This document shows positions 26,640 to 38,884 of a stretch of DNA of 64,000 nucleotides, one piece after another. A program made the translations under genes and the position numbers. Numbering within the stretch: the first letter of the stretch is position 1; each line of letters begins with the position of its first letter. Below the pieces are notes generated by a model that ran no database searches, was not told the origin of the DNA, and saw only the letters and a program-made list of their open reading frames with translations. Source of the stretch: Rhodotorula mucilaginosa (Eukaryota; Basidiomycota; Microbotryomycetes; Sporidiobolales; Sporidiobolaceae); the NCBI GenBank assembly GCA_034406715.1, contig CP137866.1, forward strand, positions 930,001 to 994,000. The letters are read 5' to 3'.

Positions 26640-27081
26640 ACTCCGGGGGTCGTGTTTCACTCGCTTCCGAGTCGACGATGCGGCTCGGAATTGTTGCAGG
26701 TGCTAGAGGTGTCTGTTGTATCGCATAATATCCTCCGCATCCCCGAAACCGACTTGTCGGCCAGCTGAAAAAGCTGCACAAGTTTCCTGAATGTCCCTCA
26801 CGCCTCTAGCTTGCACTACAGGTCCTACCCCAGCGGGGTCGAGTCGCTACTGGCCTTCCTTTAGGACGAGCTCACAAGCGGATCTATGCTCGACCCTTAC
26901 CGCGACCGGGGCCCACCGAGGCTTGGCCGAGGCCGGCCAAATTTCTTTTGAGGACCTTGCCGCCCTCCGGTCGCGACCATCTCGACTTGCTCCGATTCGC
27001 TGTGCTTTGTTTTCTTTCTTCCTGTTCTTTCAACACAACGCAGCTCCACCTGCGCAGATCCGCGCATCGCTATACTCGCCC
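26640..27081. other. Intergenic region NOP2 to ZNG1-like gene
   Basis: 442 bp holding the NOP2 3' UTR and the promoter and leader of the GTPase gene. The last 80 bp are T/C-rich. No other feature was seen. Confidence 0.4.
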
Positions 27082-29647
27082 ATGACTTCGACAGCGGCGT
27101 CATCCGTCTCGAGCCTCCAAAACGCAGATTCGCCACCGTCTTCAATTGCTTCCTTCGCTGTCGATGAAGCCAAGCGCTTGCCCGTAACGATATTGTCCGG
27201 CTTCCTCGGTGCAGGCAAGACGACTCTTCTGGAGCACATTCTCACGAACCGCGAGCATGGCTTGCGGTGCGCAGTAATCATCAACGAGTAAGTCGACAGG
27301 TTCGTTTGCTCACTCCCGACCTCGGTTGAGCAGGTCTTGATCCTGTTCAGAGACATGCCGTGAATTCACGTCGCTGATGCTCTGTCTTCGATCCTAGTAT
27401 GAGCTCCGTCAACGTCCGTGCGATTTTCTCGTAAAAAGCGATCCGGAGACGTGTGCAAAGGTCTGCGCCTAATCACACTCGTCCCTCGGTACAGATCGAC
27501 GCTGCCCTAATTGCTCAACACAAGACGATTCAAAAGGAGGAGACCATCGTGCAGATGGAGAACGGCTGCATCTGTTGCACCTTGCGTGGAGACCTCCTTG
27601 AGGAAGTCGCCGCTCTGGCGGCGCAAGGCGGAATCGACTACCTCGTCATCGAGTCGTGTGAGTGGCCCTTCCGATAAACTCATGCGCGACCGTCGCTGAG
27701 CATTCGCATATCAAGCCGGAATTTCAGAACCGCAGCAAGTTGCCGAAACCTTCGCCGTCGAATTCGCCGATATGCACTTGCAAGCTGCGAAGGACCTTCG
27801 CGTGGAAATTGCTCGTATCTCTGCCGAAGAATACGCCGGTGCCGAGGCAGCGATGGGGCGACAGGCCCAGCTGGAGAAGAACGCAAGACTGGCAGACATC
27901 CTCGGCGCCGGCGGTCTTCCAATGGTTGCTCGGCTGGACGTAAGCGCTCGGCATCCTTTCCGGGTATCCAGTCTCATGCGACTGCTGTATTCACACATCT
28001 CTCTCTTTTGCAGACTTGCGCCACCGTCCTGGACGCTTTGACGTTTTTCGACAACTTCGCCACCGCCGACTTCATCACGGACCGGCAAGATCCCGCTACG
28101 GTGGACGAACAAGACGAGCGCAACGTAAGCTATCAGTAGCCTGCAGATCAAGTGCCGCAACTTGCTGACAGGCATCTCGTATCTGCAGATCTCCGACCTC
28201 ATGACGGATCAGTTGAAGTTCGCGGTACGTAACGACTCCTCGTACAACATGCGAGATCTATTCCACCGCAGCGCATGCTGATCGAAGCTTGCGTCCATAG
28301 GACGTGGTCATCATCAATAAGTGTGACCTCGTCGACGCGGCACAGCTCCGTCGCATTAAAGCTCTCGTCAAGTCACTCAATCCCGACGCCGACGTCGTCA
28401 CTTCGGTTCGGAGCCAGATCGATCTCAAGCGCGTGCTCAACACAAACCGCTTCTCTTTCGAGCGGTCGATGCTGAGTGCAGGGTGGCTCAAGAGCTTGCA
28501 AGAGGAGGTGAAACCAGAGACGGAAGAATACGGCATCGGGTGCGTCCTGACCGGGAGTATTTGAGCGAGCTTCAACACTCTTGCCCACTTCATTCAAGAA
28601 AATCTGCGCTCACGATTCTGGCCTGCTGCGCTCGCAGGAGCTTTGTCTACCGGGCCCGACGACCTTTCCATCCCCGTCGCCTGTGGGACCTTGTTCGTTT
28701 ACGGCTGGTTGTCATTCAGGATTTGTGAGTGTAATTATGGTTGTCCATAGGTACTACGATAGGCTGATCCTCTTCTGTCGCAGGTATGACGGCACGTTGG
28801 ACCAGACAGGCTCGGACGCTTCGGACGAGGAATGGTCTGACGAGGAGGAGCCCGACTATGAGGCGTGAGTTCCTCGGAAGACCGGAGGCAGTTGCAAGAA
28901 TACCGAAGCTGACAGGAACGTCTCTACCTGCACCGCAGTCAACCGCAACTGGATACCGCCGCTCGACTCGCAGCTAAGAAGGCCGATCCGGTTTTCCGTC
29001 ACCTGCACCGCTCGAAAGGCTTCCTCTGGCTCGCCACTAGACCCATGCTCTCGGGAGAGTGGTCTCAGGCGGGAGTCATGCTCACTGTTGGTGGCGCGCA
29101 GCGTTGGTGGACCGAGATGCCCAAAGCAAAGTGGCCGCCGCATGCCGAGTAAGTTCTACTCTACCCCCCCCACCCCCCCCCCTACACGCGATATTTCTGG
29201 CCTGACGTGCCCATGTCACGCCTTTTCGCAGCATTCGAAAGAAGATCCGAGCCGACTTTGACGGTCGCTGGGGAGATCGCCGTCAAGAGTTGGTCTTTAT
29301 CGGCGAGCACATCGACCTGCTGCGCAAAAGCTTGACAGACCAGCTCGACGCGTGCTTGCTCGACGATTCGGAATGGTCGCAGTGGCAGAAAGTCATGAAG
29401 GTCAGCGAACATGCAGCTCTGTACGTGCGAGCAGGCGGAAACTGACACTGTCCTGCTGTTACAGAGCAAACGCAGTCTTGCTCGTAAGATCGAGAAACTT
29501 GAGAGCCTCTTTGAAGACGGCTGGGAAGATGTGCGTGCTCGTGTCTTCCGATGCGGTTTCCAGAGCTGACCTTCCCACGAAATGCAGTGGCTCGACGAGG
29601 AAGATCCCGCAGTCCAGGCCTTGGTGCACGCTGGACACGAGCACTAG
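27082..29647 (+). CDS. ZNG1: CobW/COG0523 GTPase, zinc metallochaperone of the ZNG1 type
   Basis: G3E-family GTPase. Known ZNG1 proteins transfer zinc to methionine aminopeptidase 1 and similar clients. Around ten exons, one only 16 nt long (27398-27413). The start ATG at 27082 gives [17 protein letters not shown]. Motifs: Walker [25 protein letters not shown], the metal-binding CxCC loop [23 protein letters not shown]4 motif [11 protein letters not shown], and the C-terminal domain [18 protein letters not shown] and [12 protein letters not shown]. An acidic insert ([18 protein letters not shown]) splits the C-terminal domain. The CxCC loop and Walker A are intact. The fungal orthologue assignment within COG0523 is by motif and length. 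A different MetAP (MAP2) lies in the same window, but linkage probably means nothing here. Confidence 0.88.
29164..29182 (+). repeat. Interrupted poly-C tract in an intron
   Basis: Eight C, one A, then ten C, in an intron of the ZNG1-like gene between the exon ending near 29148 and the acceptor near 29231. Unlike the NOP2 tract it lies in the middle of the intron, before the CTGAC at about 29202. Confidence 0.7.
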
Positions 29648-29736
29648 CGTACCCATATGCAAAGAAACCAATCGGCCCGTAGTGTGTGATTCTATATGCG
29701 CTTTTGCAACACGCTCGCTGGGCGGAGCTCTTTTGT

Positions 29737-31582
29737 CTACAAGCCTTCGCGCTCGATCTTTTCGAGACGCAAACTGACACTCGCCTTGTGAGCGCCGAGC
29801 TGCTCCACGTCTGCGAGGGTCTCGACGTAAGGACCCAATCGCTTCAAACCGGCCGAAGTGAGCTCTTGCGAGGTGAAGTGCTTGAGGAAGGAGGAGGTCG
29901 AGACGCCCGAGTACTGCTTGGCGTAACCGACGGTGGCTATCGGTTGACGAGACGGTCAGAACCGCGCGGAAGAGACAGTTGACATGAAGGAGCGACTCAC
30001 GGAGAGTGTGGTTGGTTCCCGAGGCGTAATCGCCGCATCTTCGAAAGGAAATCACCAGGTCAGCTACAGACCGATCGTCAAGCAAGAGGGAATCACAAAG
30101 ACACTCACGCGACCGGCGACCACGGTCCAACAAAGACGGATCCGGCATTCTCAACCTGCTCCACAGCTTGAGCTGCGCCCTCAATGTACAGCAGCAGGTG
30201 CTCCGGTGCGTAGTCGTTCGAGAAGGCGAACGCCTCGTCGCGATTCCGCGTCTGGAGGATGAACGACTGGCTCAGACTCTTGCGGAGGATCTCGGCGCGC
30301 GGGAGGGCCTGCGCTTGAGCCTCGACGGCGGCGTTGACGGCCTCGACGTAGGCGTCGTCGCAGTCGATCGTAACGAGGACGGATTGCGAGTCGAGACCGT
30401 GTTCTTGCTGGCCGAGGAGATCAGACGCAACGAGAACTGGGTCTGCCGACTTGTCGGCGATAATCTGCGCACAAGAGATACATTCAGCTCGACGTGCAAA
30501 TGGCGGGGAGTCCGAAAGGGGGTCGGTACTTACGAGAACCTCGGACGGTCCTGCGGGAACATCGATCGCAACCTTGGCACCCGAGTCCATCGCGACCGAC
30601 TACGAACGTGTCCGTCTGAGATCAATGACCTCGCGCGTGCGTGGACAGGGGAAAATGGGGGGCAACTCACCATCTTGGCCGCCGTGACAAACTGGTTCCC
30701 CGGTCCGTACAGCTTGTCCGCCTTGGCGACGCTCTCTGTGCCGTAAGCCATCGCAGCGATGGCGTGCGCGCCCCCTGCTCGGACGACCGTCTTGGCGCCG
30801 ACGAGCTGAGCGATGTAGATGATCTCGGGCGAGATGGAGCCGTCTGGTCGCGGAGGGGTGGCGAGAGTGATGTTTTTGCAGCCGGCGACCTGGGCGGGCA
30901 CACCGAGCATAAGGGCGGTACTGCGAGAGTCGATGAGCTTTGTCAGTCGCTGCGATGCAAGCACAAGCTGGTACCGAGTCGACGCCGTACCTGGGCAGAA
31001 CAGCCGTTCCTCCAGGACTGTGGCAAAAAAAGGGCGGTCAGCTCCAATGTCGCCGCTACAGCTTTGGCTGGGGGATAGGGGCGACGTACACATAGAGTCC
31101 GACACTTCCGATTGGTCGCGCAAAGCGCTGGCAGACGACTCCGGGCATAGTCTCGATCCGGATCGGCTCTGCTTCCCGCTCCATCTGGGCCGAGTGGAAT
31201 GCCTGCAGCCGCACGTCCGACCGTCAGCAATTCGGCGTGCGCGGAGTAGTAGCTCGAGTCAACCCACCTTGATGTTGCTGTAGGCGACGTCGATCGCCTC
31301 TTTGACTTTTGGTTCGATCTTTGCGAGTTCATCAGAGAACGGGGCCTGCAGGACGAGGGGCCACTTGTCGTCCTGCGCCGGGACGCAGCGGTCGAACTTG
31401 ACTACGCATGCCCTGAGCCCTGCGTCGCCCTGCTCCCTGACTTGGCTCAAAATGGGCGAGACGAGCGCGAGAATGTCGGCCGACGTCTTGACTGGTCGCT
31501 CGAGCAACTCTGTCCGGCGCTCGGCGGTCAGGTCGGCAGTCGAGTAGACTGGGCAGCGGTACTCTGCGTTGATCGCGTCCAT
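29737..31582 (-). CDS. Histidinol dehydrogenase (stand-alone HisD)
   Basis: Catalyses the last two steps of histidine synthesis, histidinol to histidine, with NAD+ and zinc. The start at 31582 gives [20 protein letters not shown], and the end at 29737 follows [11 protein letters not shown]. Several introns. Family motifs: [63 protein letters not shown], zinc ligands in [12 protein letters not shown], the catalytic pair in [10 protein letters not shown] and NAGSVFVG, and [19 protein letters not shown]. It aligns end to end with the C-terminal half of yeast His4, beginning exactly where that domain begins. In-frame codons continue upstream to an earlier ATG, but that segment (WLHEGRKGATGGRESK) looks like leader. 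The companion HisIE gene lies 7.3 kb upstream on the same strand. Confidence 0.94.
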
Positions 31583-33148
31583 GCTTGCTTGCTTGCGAGT
31601 ATGCAAACTGGAGTGAGCGAGTCCTGTCCGCGACTTCGGCTCTGCCCGCTTTTCCTCCGAATCCTCCGCGGAGATAACTTTTGACTCTCGCCCTCCCGTC
31701 GCCCCCTTCCGGCCCTCGTGCAGCCACACGACGGACATCCACCGCCGAGTATTCTCACCTCGTGCAAGACGAGAATGCTCCGACCGCCGCTGTCGCGATC
31801 CGCGCTCTTAACGCTGTGCTGCTTTTTGCCACACCGCTCGCGCTTGCGTCCATCCTGCGAGACAGCCCGCACAGCTCAAGGCAACCCATACGCAGGAACA
31901 CGCCTTTGCTGTGAGAACTCGCCGCGCAAACGAGAGGGCCTAACGTCTGGCCGCGCCGATCGGGCGTCCATGCGTCGGCTCAACGCTTCCCTCGATTTGC
32001 TCGTGCAGCTCGGGTCACCCTAGAGGGGGTTAGCTGGACGTCCCGGGGCTGCTCCCATGCTCTTGTCCGTTGGCCTCCACCTTTCGCGACAAGCTGCAGT
32101 CCTCGTCTCGCATCCGGTGTGAGCACCGACGTCAACCGCGTCACCTCGAGCTCCCGGACGGTGCTTCCAGTTCACGCTCACGATGTCTACCTGGTCACGG
32201 TCTAACGGCTCACCAGAAGCCACGTCATGTCGACCCTGTCGCGCGCTGTCTTCCGCTTCGGGCGACACACGGCTCAAGACTTGCGGCGTCCCGCGAGCTG
32301 CCAAATCCCTACACTGCTCTGCGTCATCCCTCGCGTACAGCGCTCGACTTGCTACCCTAGTCGACAGGTGAAATGACGATCTCTTTGTCACCTACTCCGA
32401 TTGTTTCCGATTACGGGCCGCCGCGGTTGCCGTACCGACAGAGTCGACGTCAGCAAGGCTTCCCGAAGAGCGGGTTGTACCTCCCGCTACAGTTGATCTC
32501 GAACCGATTTCATCTCGGCTTCCGTCCATGCTCCACGGGTCTCTACTTTCGCTGACATTGCGTATCCTTCCGGACTCACGCGCTGAGTATTGATGCCGTG
32601 TCCGTCAACCTCCTCTTCTTCCGAGCTCGGTGCTGCCTAAAGCGTCTCTCGTCGTCTCGCTCGCACCGCCGCCGGGGACCAGCTGTCCCTTCCCAGATGC
32701 AGAGCGGTCGATCATATGACTCAGCGGCGCCGCTGCTCCGGCGGATCCATTACAGGCATGCGCCTGCCATCTCGACCGGAAAGGTCAGAGATGGCGAGTC
32801 GAGATTTTCTTCCGAGTCGAACAATCAGCCGGCGCGGCTCGGTCGATCGGACGAAAAGCCAAGCCAAAGGTGCTCTGCAGCCTGCACGTGCGAAGAAACA
32901 AATAATTGTCCAGACCATGCATGTCGCAGACCGCTCGGAGTTCCTCCATTCGGCCGCCCCCTCGCGACTCGAGGCGGAGCCGCAGCAGCTGATCGAGCGA
33001 AGTTTCCCCTTCGACTTGCGTTCCTGTGCTCGACTTTGATTGCGCGGAGAGAGACCCTGGCCATGGAGCGCAAGACTGCTTGCTTGTTGCTCTCTCTTCT
33101 GCTTCTGTTACCTCCGACTCCGAAAGACCGCGCGACCCCGACGCCAAC
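31583..33148. promoter_or_regulatory. Long divergent intergenic region
   Basis: 1.57 kb between the HisD start (minus) and a secreted-protein gene (plus), the longest gap in the window. No reading frame has supported splicing or a recognisable product. A perfect TGACTCA (32717-32723) and a TGACTC core at 31682-31687, 100 bp upstream of the HisD start, match the Gcn4/Cpc1 general amino-acid control site. The motif is short and also arises from branch-site-like sequence in this genome, so support is weak. Confidence 0.35.
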
Positions 33149-34624
33149 ATGATTTCCGCCGCTCCTCAATCATCGCTCAAGGTCTTCGCGACAACCGGTC
33201 TCCTCTTCTTGCTATCGCTCAGCCAAGTCAATGCGCAACTCTTGGCAAACGGGAGCTACTTCCAGAGCGGATCCATCTCGACCAACTGGCTCTGGCAAGC
33301 GTCCGGTACTTTGACGCACGGTCGCTGCCCCTGGACCATTTCGCGGTTCATGAGCGACTGCTACAAAATGTACGTCTCCATTCCTAGATCGGGCAGCGGA
33401 ATACCTTCTGACCGTGGCTCCACTTGCAAAGGTCCCTTGATTCCACCGGGAACTTGGAATCGACAACCCAAGCCGACTATCTCGCAACGCTCAAAAAGCC
33501 CGCGAGGTCTCGACAGCGCCGCACTATCGACTTCGATACGCCCAAAGCCGACTCGGACCGTTCACATCTCGTCAAAAGGGCGGCGGAATATGCAGCGGGC
33601 ACGGATGACTCCGCTTTGGACGCCTACTTCGAAGCCTTCCCTGAGCAGGCCGAGTTCCGCTACGTTGCGCAGCCGGACGCGGCCCCGAAGGTACGCACTT
33701 GTCGTTGCATTCGAGCCGATATGTTATCCATACTAAGACATCTACACTTGCGCAGGACAAGCGGCAGTTTGACCCGAACGCACCCGGTCTCGACAACGTC
33801 CTCGCTTCAAGCTCGGCTCGTCAGCGCAACGAGTATGTGCCCAGCTGTCGTCCAAACCGTTCCGAGCTGCCGCTTACCACTTCTCTCCAACGTCTCAGGA
33901 TCCTTTCGTGGCCCGGTGCACCTTCCGGTCAAACTTGGCGAGTTACTGCCCCCCGAAGCGAAGCCTTGTCCGTGACCTGACGGAGATCCCTCTGCCACAG
34001 GCACTACACTTGGAAGAGCTACCAGGACCCTTCGACGACCTCGAACGACCATTTCTTCCACTCCTGGCAGTGAGTACACAGTGTTTTGTCTCAATGCAAC
34101 CCGGCTTACCATGCGTTGCTTTTTTGCCAGGATTTTGCGTCGCGACAGTAACGGGGGCCCGGTCGTCACCCTAGACTACACGAGTGAGTCAAACGCACTT
34201 CTTGGAAGACCCCCCGTGCACTTGAACTGACCAAGGTTTCGGATCAGACGGCAATGTAGAGATTGACGATCTGGTCCGCGGCTGCACCAACTGCGTGCCC
34301 GCTGGCAGCACGTCTGCCTGGTTCGGCCGGGTGATCTCGCACGACTTGGTGATTACGTACGGTGTCTCGGGATCCATTGCCTACTCGGCATCGTACGCCC
34401 CGGCGTCGCCCACTGTCCAACCGATCCTCAAGTACTCGGCGAAAGGCGACATGGGCTCGTCTGCCTCCCTCAAGGTAAAGCTCGGAAGGTTTCTATGACC
34501 CGGTTCACGCGCATAGCCACTGATCACGTTTCTCGCCTTGCAGTTCGGCAACTACCGCCTGTACACGGCCAACCTCTCCCCAGCGGTCGCTTACGTCGGC
34601 GATTTTACCCAGACACGTCTCTGA
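33149..34624 (+). CDS. Secreted protein with possible polysaccharide-lyase-like jelly-roll domain
   Basis: A multi-exon gene; seven exons are read. The start MISAAPQSSLKVFATTG opens a clear signal peptide (LLFLLSLSQVNA, cleavage before QLLANG). A 150-residue region follows with two dibasic sites (HLVKR and KDKR) that suit Kex2 processing. The C-terminal part reads EHYTWKSYQDPSTTSNDHFF, HSWQILRRDSNGGPVVTLDY, AWFGRVISHDLVITYG, GDMGSSASLKFGNYRLY and VAYVGDFTQTRL-stop. The WQIL and LKFGNYR strands recall the Q-I-H and YFKAGxY strands of ConA-like polysaccharide lyases (PL7/PL20 type), and two Cys (GCTNC) may bond. Secretion is well supported; the lyase relation is an eye-level inference. It is convergent with the transcription factor downstream. 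Confidence 0.75.
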
Positions 34625-34796
34625 AAGACGTATAGACGTCAGCCGAACGAGCGAGCCCGGGATAGAACGGTAGAATGGTTGTTGTTGTAAAACAAGCGGA
34701 GTAATATCTCGCCAGCGCTACACAACAGGCGAGCGAAAGACTAAAATGTAGGGGTATGAAAAGGCGACGAAAGGTGGATATGATCGTGTACAAGCG

Positions 34797-37700
34797 TTAC
34801 TGGAAGAACGGTTCGGGGTTGAGCGGTTCCACTGCAGCTGGTGGAGGTTGAGGTTGCGACTGAGGGGGCATACCGAGAGAGTCGGCGAACGACCTCCAGC
34901 TCTGCCAGTCAAAGAGCGAATCGGGCAACATGCTGGGCGTCCCGTCGCCGGAGAAGCCGAAGGGGTCGAACGCAGCGGCGCCGTCGCCGACGCCACCAAA
35001 GAACGAAGGCAGGCTCTGTCCGGTCGGGTTGCCGGTCGGATCCAGGAAGGATCCTGAAGAGTTGCCGAGGTTGAGAGTCGGGTTGAACGACATGCCGTCG
35101 AGGACCGAGTCTTGGAGCGCAAACGACATGTCCGGTGCCGACGTCGGTGCGGCGGACGAGAGAGCAGAATCTGAGTTGCCGTTCGCGCTCGCTTCGACTT
35201 GCATCGGCGGTTGGTCGGAACCGTTGGTGGTCGCCGGCTGCGACATCTGCGCTGCCGCAGGTTCGGGCGGCGTGGCGCTTTTCCTCGCCGAGGCAGCGGC
35301 GCCGGCGGTAGACGTGGCACTCTCGTTCGCGTCGCCCGCCAGATGCGTTGATCGCAAGCTCGACGAGTATGGTGAAGGGTGCGCTCGCGGGCTTGGACCG
35401 CTCGACCCCGGCGAGGCAGAAGATCGGATCAGGCCCGACGGATCGTTGATGCGGCGGTCGGTGACAAAGTAGCCTCCGTCCTTGCGGTAGCGAAGATTCC
35501 AATCTTGTTCCCTGCAGTCGAAGGGCATGTCAATACGCAGCTCTCACTGCCCGAGAAGGCTCAACCGGATGAATGAGCCAAACTCACCTCTGGCGGACAC
35601 CCGCTGTCGGATTGAGGGTGGTGACGGCAGTCGTTCCGCTCGACGCTGGCGACATGCCCTCGGCAGCCTCCGGCGCCCATCGAGCGACGGAGCACGCCGT
35701 GTGGTAGAGCAGGTGAATGATCTCGGCGATCTTCGCTCGCACATAGCACTCGCCATCGGGCACGACAAGGCGCTGCAGAAGACTATCAGCACATCATTCG
35801 ACAGGAAGGCAAACGTGTGGATTCGCGTACCTTGAGGCAGTCGCGCGCGAGACGCAAAGTCGTGAGCGAGGCTGCGTCGCGCCGCCGAATGTGCGAATGA
35901 TACCTAGACACGAGCAAGTCAGCTTTATCGCGTTCACGGACCATAGCGAAAGCAGAAGCACACGCACTGGATGAGGCTGCAGATGAAGAAGGCGTATGTG
36001 CCGACGAACCACCCTTCGAGGCAGGACTCGTTCTTGTCGATCCATTCAATCGCCTCGCGTGCTTCCGCTTCGACGACCGACCAATGCTGCGTACCAACGG
36101 AGAGCGAGGCGAAGCGTTCAGGAAGTTGGAAAGAGATGCGCATGAATGGACGGGTGATGAGGAAGCGGACGGGGATGTAAAGCAGGTGGAGGAAACCTGC
36201 GCAACGGTACAGAATTTTTGGTCAGCCGGAGCCGGAGCGACTCCCTCCTGGACTTGGAAACTCACCCTGTTCCGGCGTGGACTTTTCCGGTCCTCGGAAC
36301 TTGAGGTCTTCCGGAAGGCCGTCGTGCCAACTGTGCGAGGGAGAAACTCGTCAGAACTGTCTACGAGGCGTGATCTCAAGCGAATGAAATTTACGCATTC
36401 AGGTCGTTGACGAGAGACTTGGCGTGCTTCTCGGAGAGGAGCATTATGCCAGCTGCGGAGCACGGTAAGTCAGTACGATGCTGGAAAACGGGACTCGACG
36501 GTGGCACAGCAAGTCTTACTCGGCGAGTAGACGCCCTTGAGAATGCGTCCGAGGAGCACAGAAAGCGAGATCAAGGCGCTGTTGAAGAGATAGGGTCGCC
36601 GCTCCGCGTCAAACTGCAGATTGGGTCGGATGTCGAAAACGGACGGCAGCATCGTGTCGCAGTCGGCGAGATCGATCATCATGGGTTGTCCGTACTGTCC
36701 CGGGAAGGGAGGAGCGACATCAGCATCTCGCATGCAATCCGGAGAGATCACACACCGGCTCACAATAGCAGCGATCCACCGATCCGCGATCAAGCATCCG
36801 CCCCAAACTCGCCTCCGCAGTTCCGTGTGATCCGCCTCGCTCTGCTCCTTCTTCTCACTCCCGAGTTTGCGATGCAGACCCAAATCCTGTGCCATCCGGA
36901 TCGCGAGACCGAGAATGTTCCAAGTCTTGCTCGCGGCGGTCCCCTTTTCGAGCTCCATCGAGAACGCATAGATCAGCAGCGCCTGGATATTCGGGATCGT
37001 CGAGTTGTCGAGCATGTCTTCGTCGCGGAGGTGCGAGCGGATCGTCGTCTTGATCGTGCGAAGGATAGAGGGCGCGACGTGGTGGGACAGGGCCGAAACG
37101 GCGCAGATCGAGTTGAACAGGAGCGGGGTGGGGCGCTCCGAACCGAGAAAGTCGGCTTTGGCGACGATCGGGAAGTGGTTCGCGTGCGTCGTGAAGAAGT
37201 AGTTGAGCAACTTTTCGGCGTCCGAGTGCTCAATCCCCTGGATCGCGACCGGCTCGCCGCCCTGTGCCGGATCGCCGTCGCCCGCCGAGATGACGCGGAT
37301 GAACCCGTCTCCTCGCTCGTCGACCGAGAGCTGTTGCGAGTACTTGAAGTCGACAGGGATCATGCGCTCGGTCGGGAACGTCGAAGTCGAGTGCATGAGG
37401 TGCGAGATCGAGGTGTAGCCGACGATGCGTGGTTCTTTGCGCGGTCCGCTCGGGTAATGTGACGAGTCCGGAGATGACGCCGCGCGGTTCGCGTCGATGG
37501 GGAAGATTTGCTGTTTCGGTACGGCGCCAGCCGAGTTTGGTTGTGGACTCGACTGCTCGCGGTCGTACGAAGACGAGTGATGCTGTCTCGCAAGGGTGGC
37601 TGAACTCGTCGCAGTCGGTAACGACGCTGCCGCCGCTTCGGCCGCCTCTTTCGCCTTTTCTGCTTCCTGCTTCTCCCTCTGCTTCTTGAACCGCGTCTCG

Positions 37701-38464
37701 GCGATCGGAAGGAACTGTTTTGAGGGGACGGACGGTTGATTAGGGGGGGGGGCAGCACGAACAAGCCATCTGCTTCACAAGACGGACCCAGGTGCAATCC
37801 AGCTTGTGCTTCTGGCAATAAGTGCACAGCATCGGTTCCATATCGGGTATTGGGTTGCAGCTGTTCCGGGAAGGAGTCAGCACTCGACCGCGAGTTCGCC
37901 CGCGAAAGCCTCGAGACGCACCGGATCTTTTTCCGCCTGCAGATGTCGCACGCCCTGGGAATCTTGGGCTAGAGGGTCGTATGAGCGTCAGCTTCTATCT
38001 GGAAAGGCGGGCGCAGGTCCGGAGTCGCAGCTCCCGGGACTGACCTTTTTCGCCTTTGCTGCTTCACTCGCTTCGTGCCCTCCCGCCTCGCTTCCGGATC
38101 CTCCTCCGTTGCCGCCCGAGTCTTTGCGTTTAGTCCCTAGTCCTCCTGGTACCGGTGTGGCGGCAGGAGGCGGCGCCGAGTACGGTTGCGAGGTGGGGAT
38201 GTCGTACGCCTGCTGGCTCGTACTCGCGAGCGCGTTCATGCTCGCGAAGCGGTTCAGATAGTCGTTCTGCGCGAGGAACGAGCTGCTTGGCTGGCTGCTC
38301 GTCCCGCCCTGCACGGGGCTGTACGGCATGGCGGACGGCGAGGCAGAGCGGAGCGTCGAAGGGGCGGCGCTGGCGGACGTCGCGGCGTCTATAGTGCTCG
38401 CAGGGGCAGCGAGACTCGACAGGAGCGGCAGTCGCAGTCGCTCGTCTATGTTGTCGTCCTGCAT
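34797..38464 (-). CDS. Zn2Cys6 fungal transcription factor
   Basis: Nuclear DNA-binding regulator of about 900 residues, many introns. The start at 38464 gives MQDDNIDERLRLPLLSSLAA, followed by a disordered Ser/Pro/Ala region. The zinc cluster is assembled across splices: PKIPRACDICRRKKIR, then CNPIPDMEPMLCTYC and QKHKLDCTW, giving six Cys. A basic linker (FLPIAETRFKKQREKQ) follows directly, as in other basidiomycete members. The middle-homology (fungal_trans) domain is visible: HANHFPIVAKADFLG, LLIYAFSMELEKGTAASKTW, AQDLGLHRKLG, RRRVWGGCLIADRWIAAIVS. The C-terminus is rich in Pro, Ser and Asp with FDPFGFSGDGTP, a plausible activation region, and ends in EPLNPEPFFQ. Target genes are unknown. 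An intron before the linker holds a C-run (37743-37752 as G on plus). Confidence 0.88.
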
Positions 38465-38884
38465 CGCGCACTCCTCCTTTCCGTGACCGCAGGTGTAGAC
38501 GTGATCGAAAGGGAGCTCTCTGCTTTCGTCTGCGCGCAAGCGGCAACACGCTGATTCGCGCTCTCTTCTCCAGGCTTTTTTCGGCCGACTACAGTATGGG
38601 GCGCCGACGTCCGTGACGCGAGTCAATCCTGGGCGTTTCTCACATGATCCCGTCCTCCTGCAGTTCGGCCTTGAACGTACATCCGTCGTATAGCACGCCA
38701 GCTGCATCGTGCACGATCGCGTTCCTCGCACGTGCAGAGGGCGGGCGACATATCGCTTGCGATCGAAAAAGCGAGGGGAAAAAACATCATGCTCGAGTCC
38801 CGATCAAAGCTCTGCATCTCCCTCTTCGAGTGAGAGTGAATAAGCGCGCGCGACATATGCGTGCATGAAACCCGCGAGATCCGC
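38465..38884. other. Upstream region of the transcription factor gene
   Basis: 420 bp between the transcription factor start and the stop of HisIE (both minus). No gene was seen. Confidence 0.4.

Noticed and set aside
31583-31738. N-terminal extension of HisD to an earlier in-frame ATG
   Set aside because: The extra 52 residues have leader-like composition and no similarity to His4 linker sequence; the downstream ATG fits the domain start.
32717-32723. Perfect TGACTCA, and a TGACTC core at 31682, as Gcn4/Cpc1 control of HisD
   Set aside because: The perfect site is over 1.1 kb from HisD, no matching site was found upstream of HisIE, and CTGACTCA-like strings are common here because of the branch-site consensus. 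Kept only as a note.
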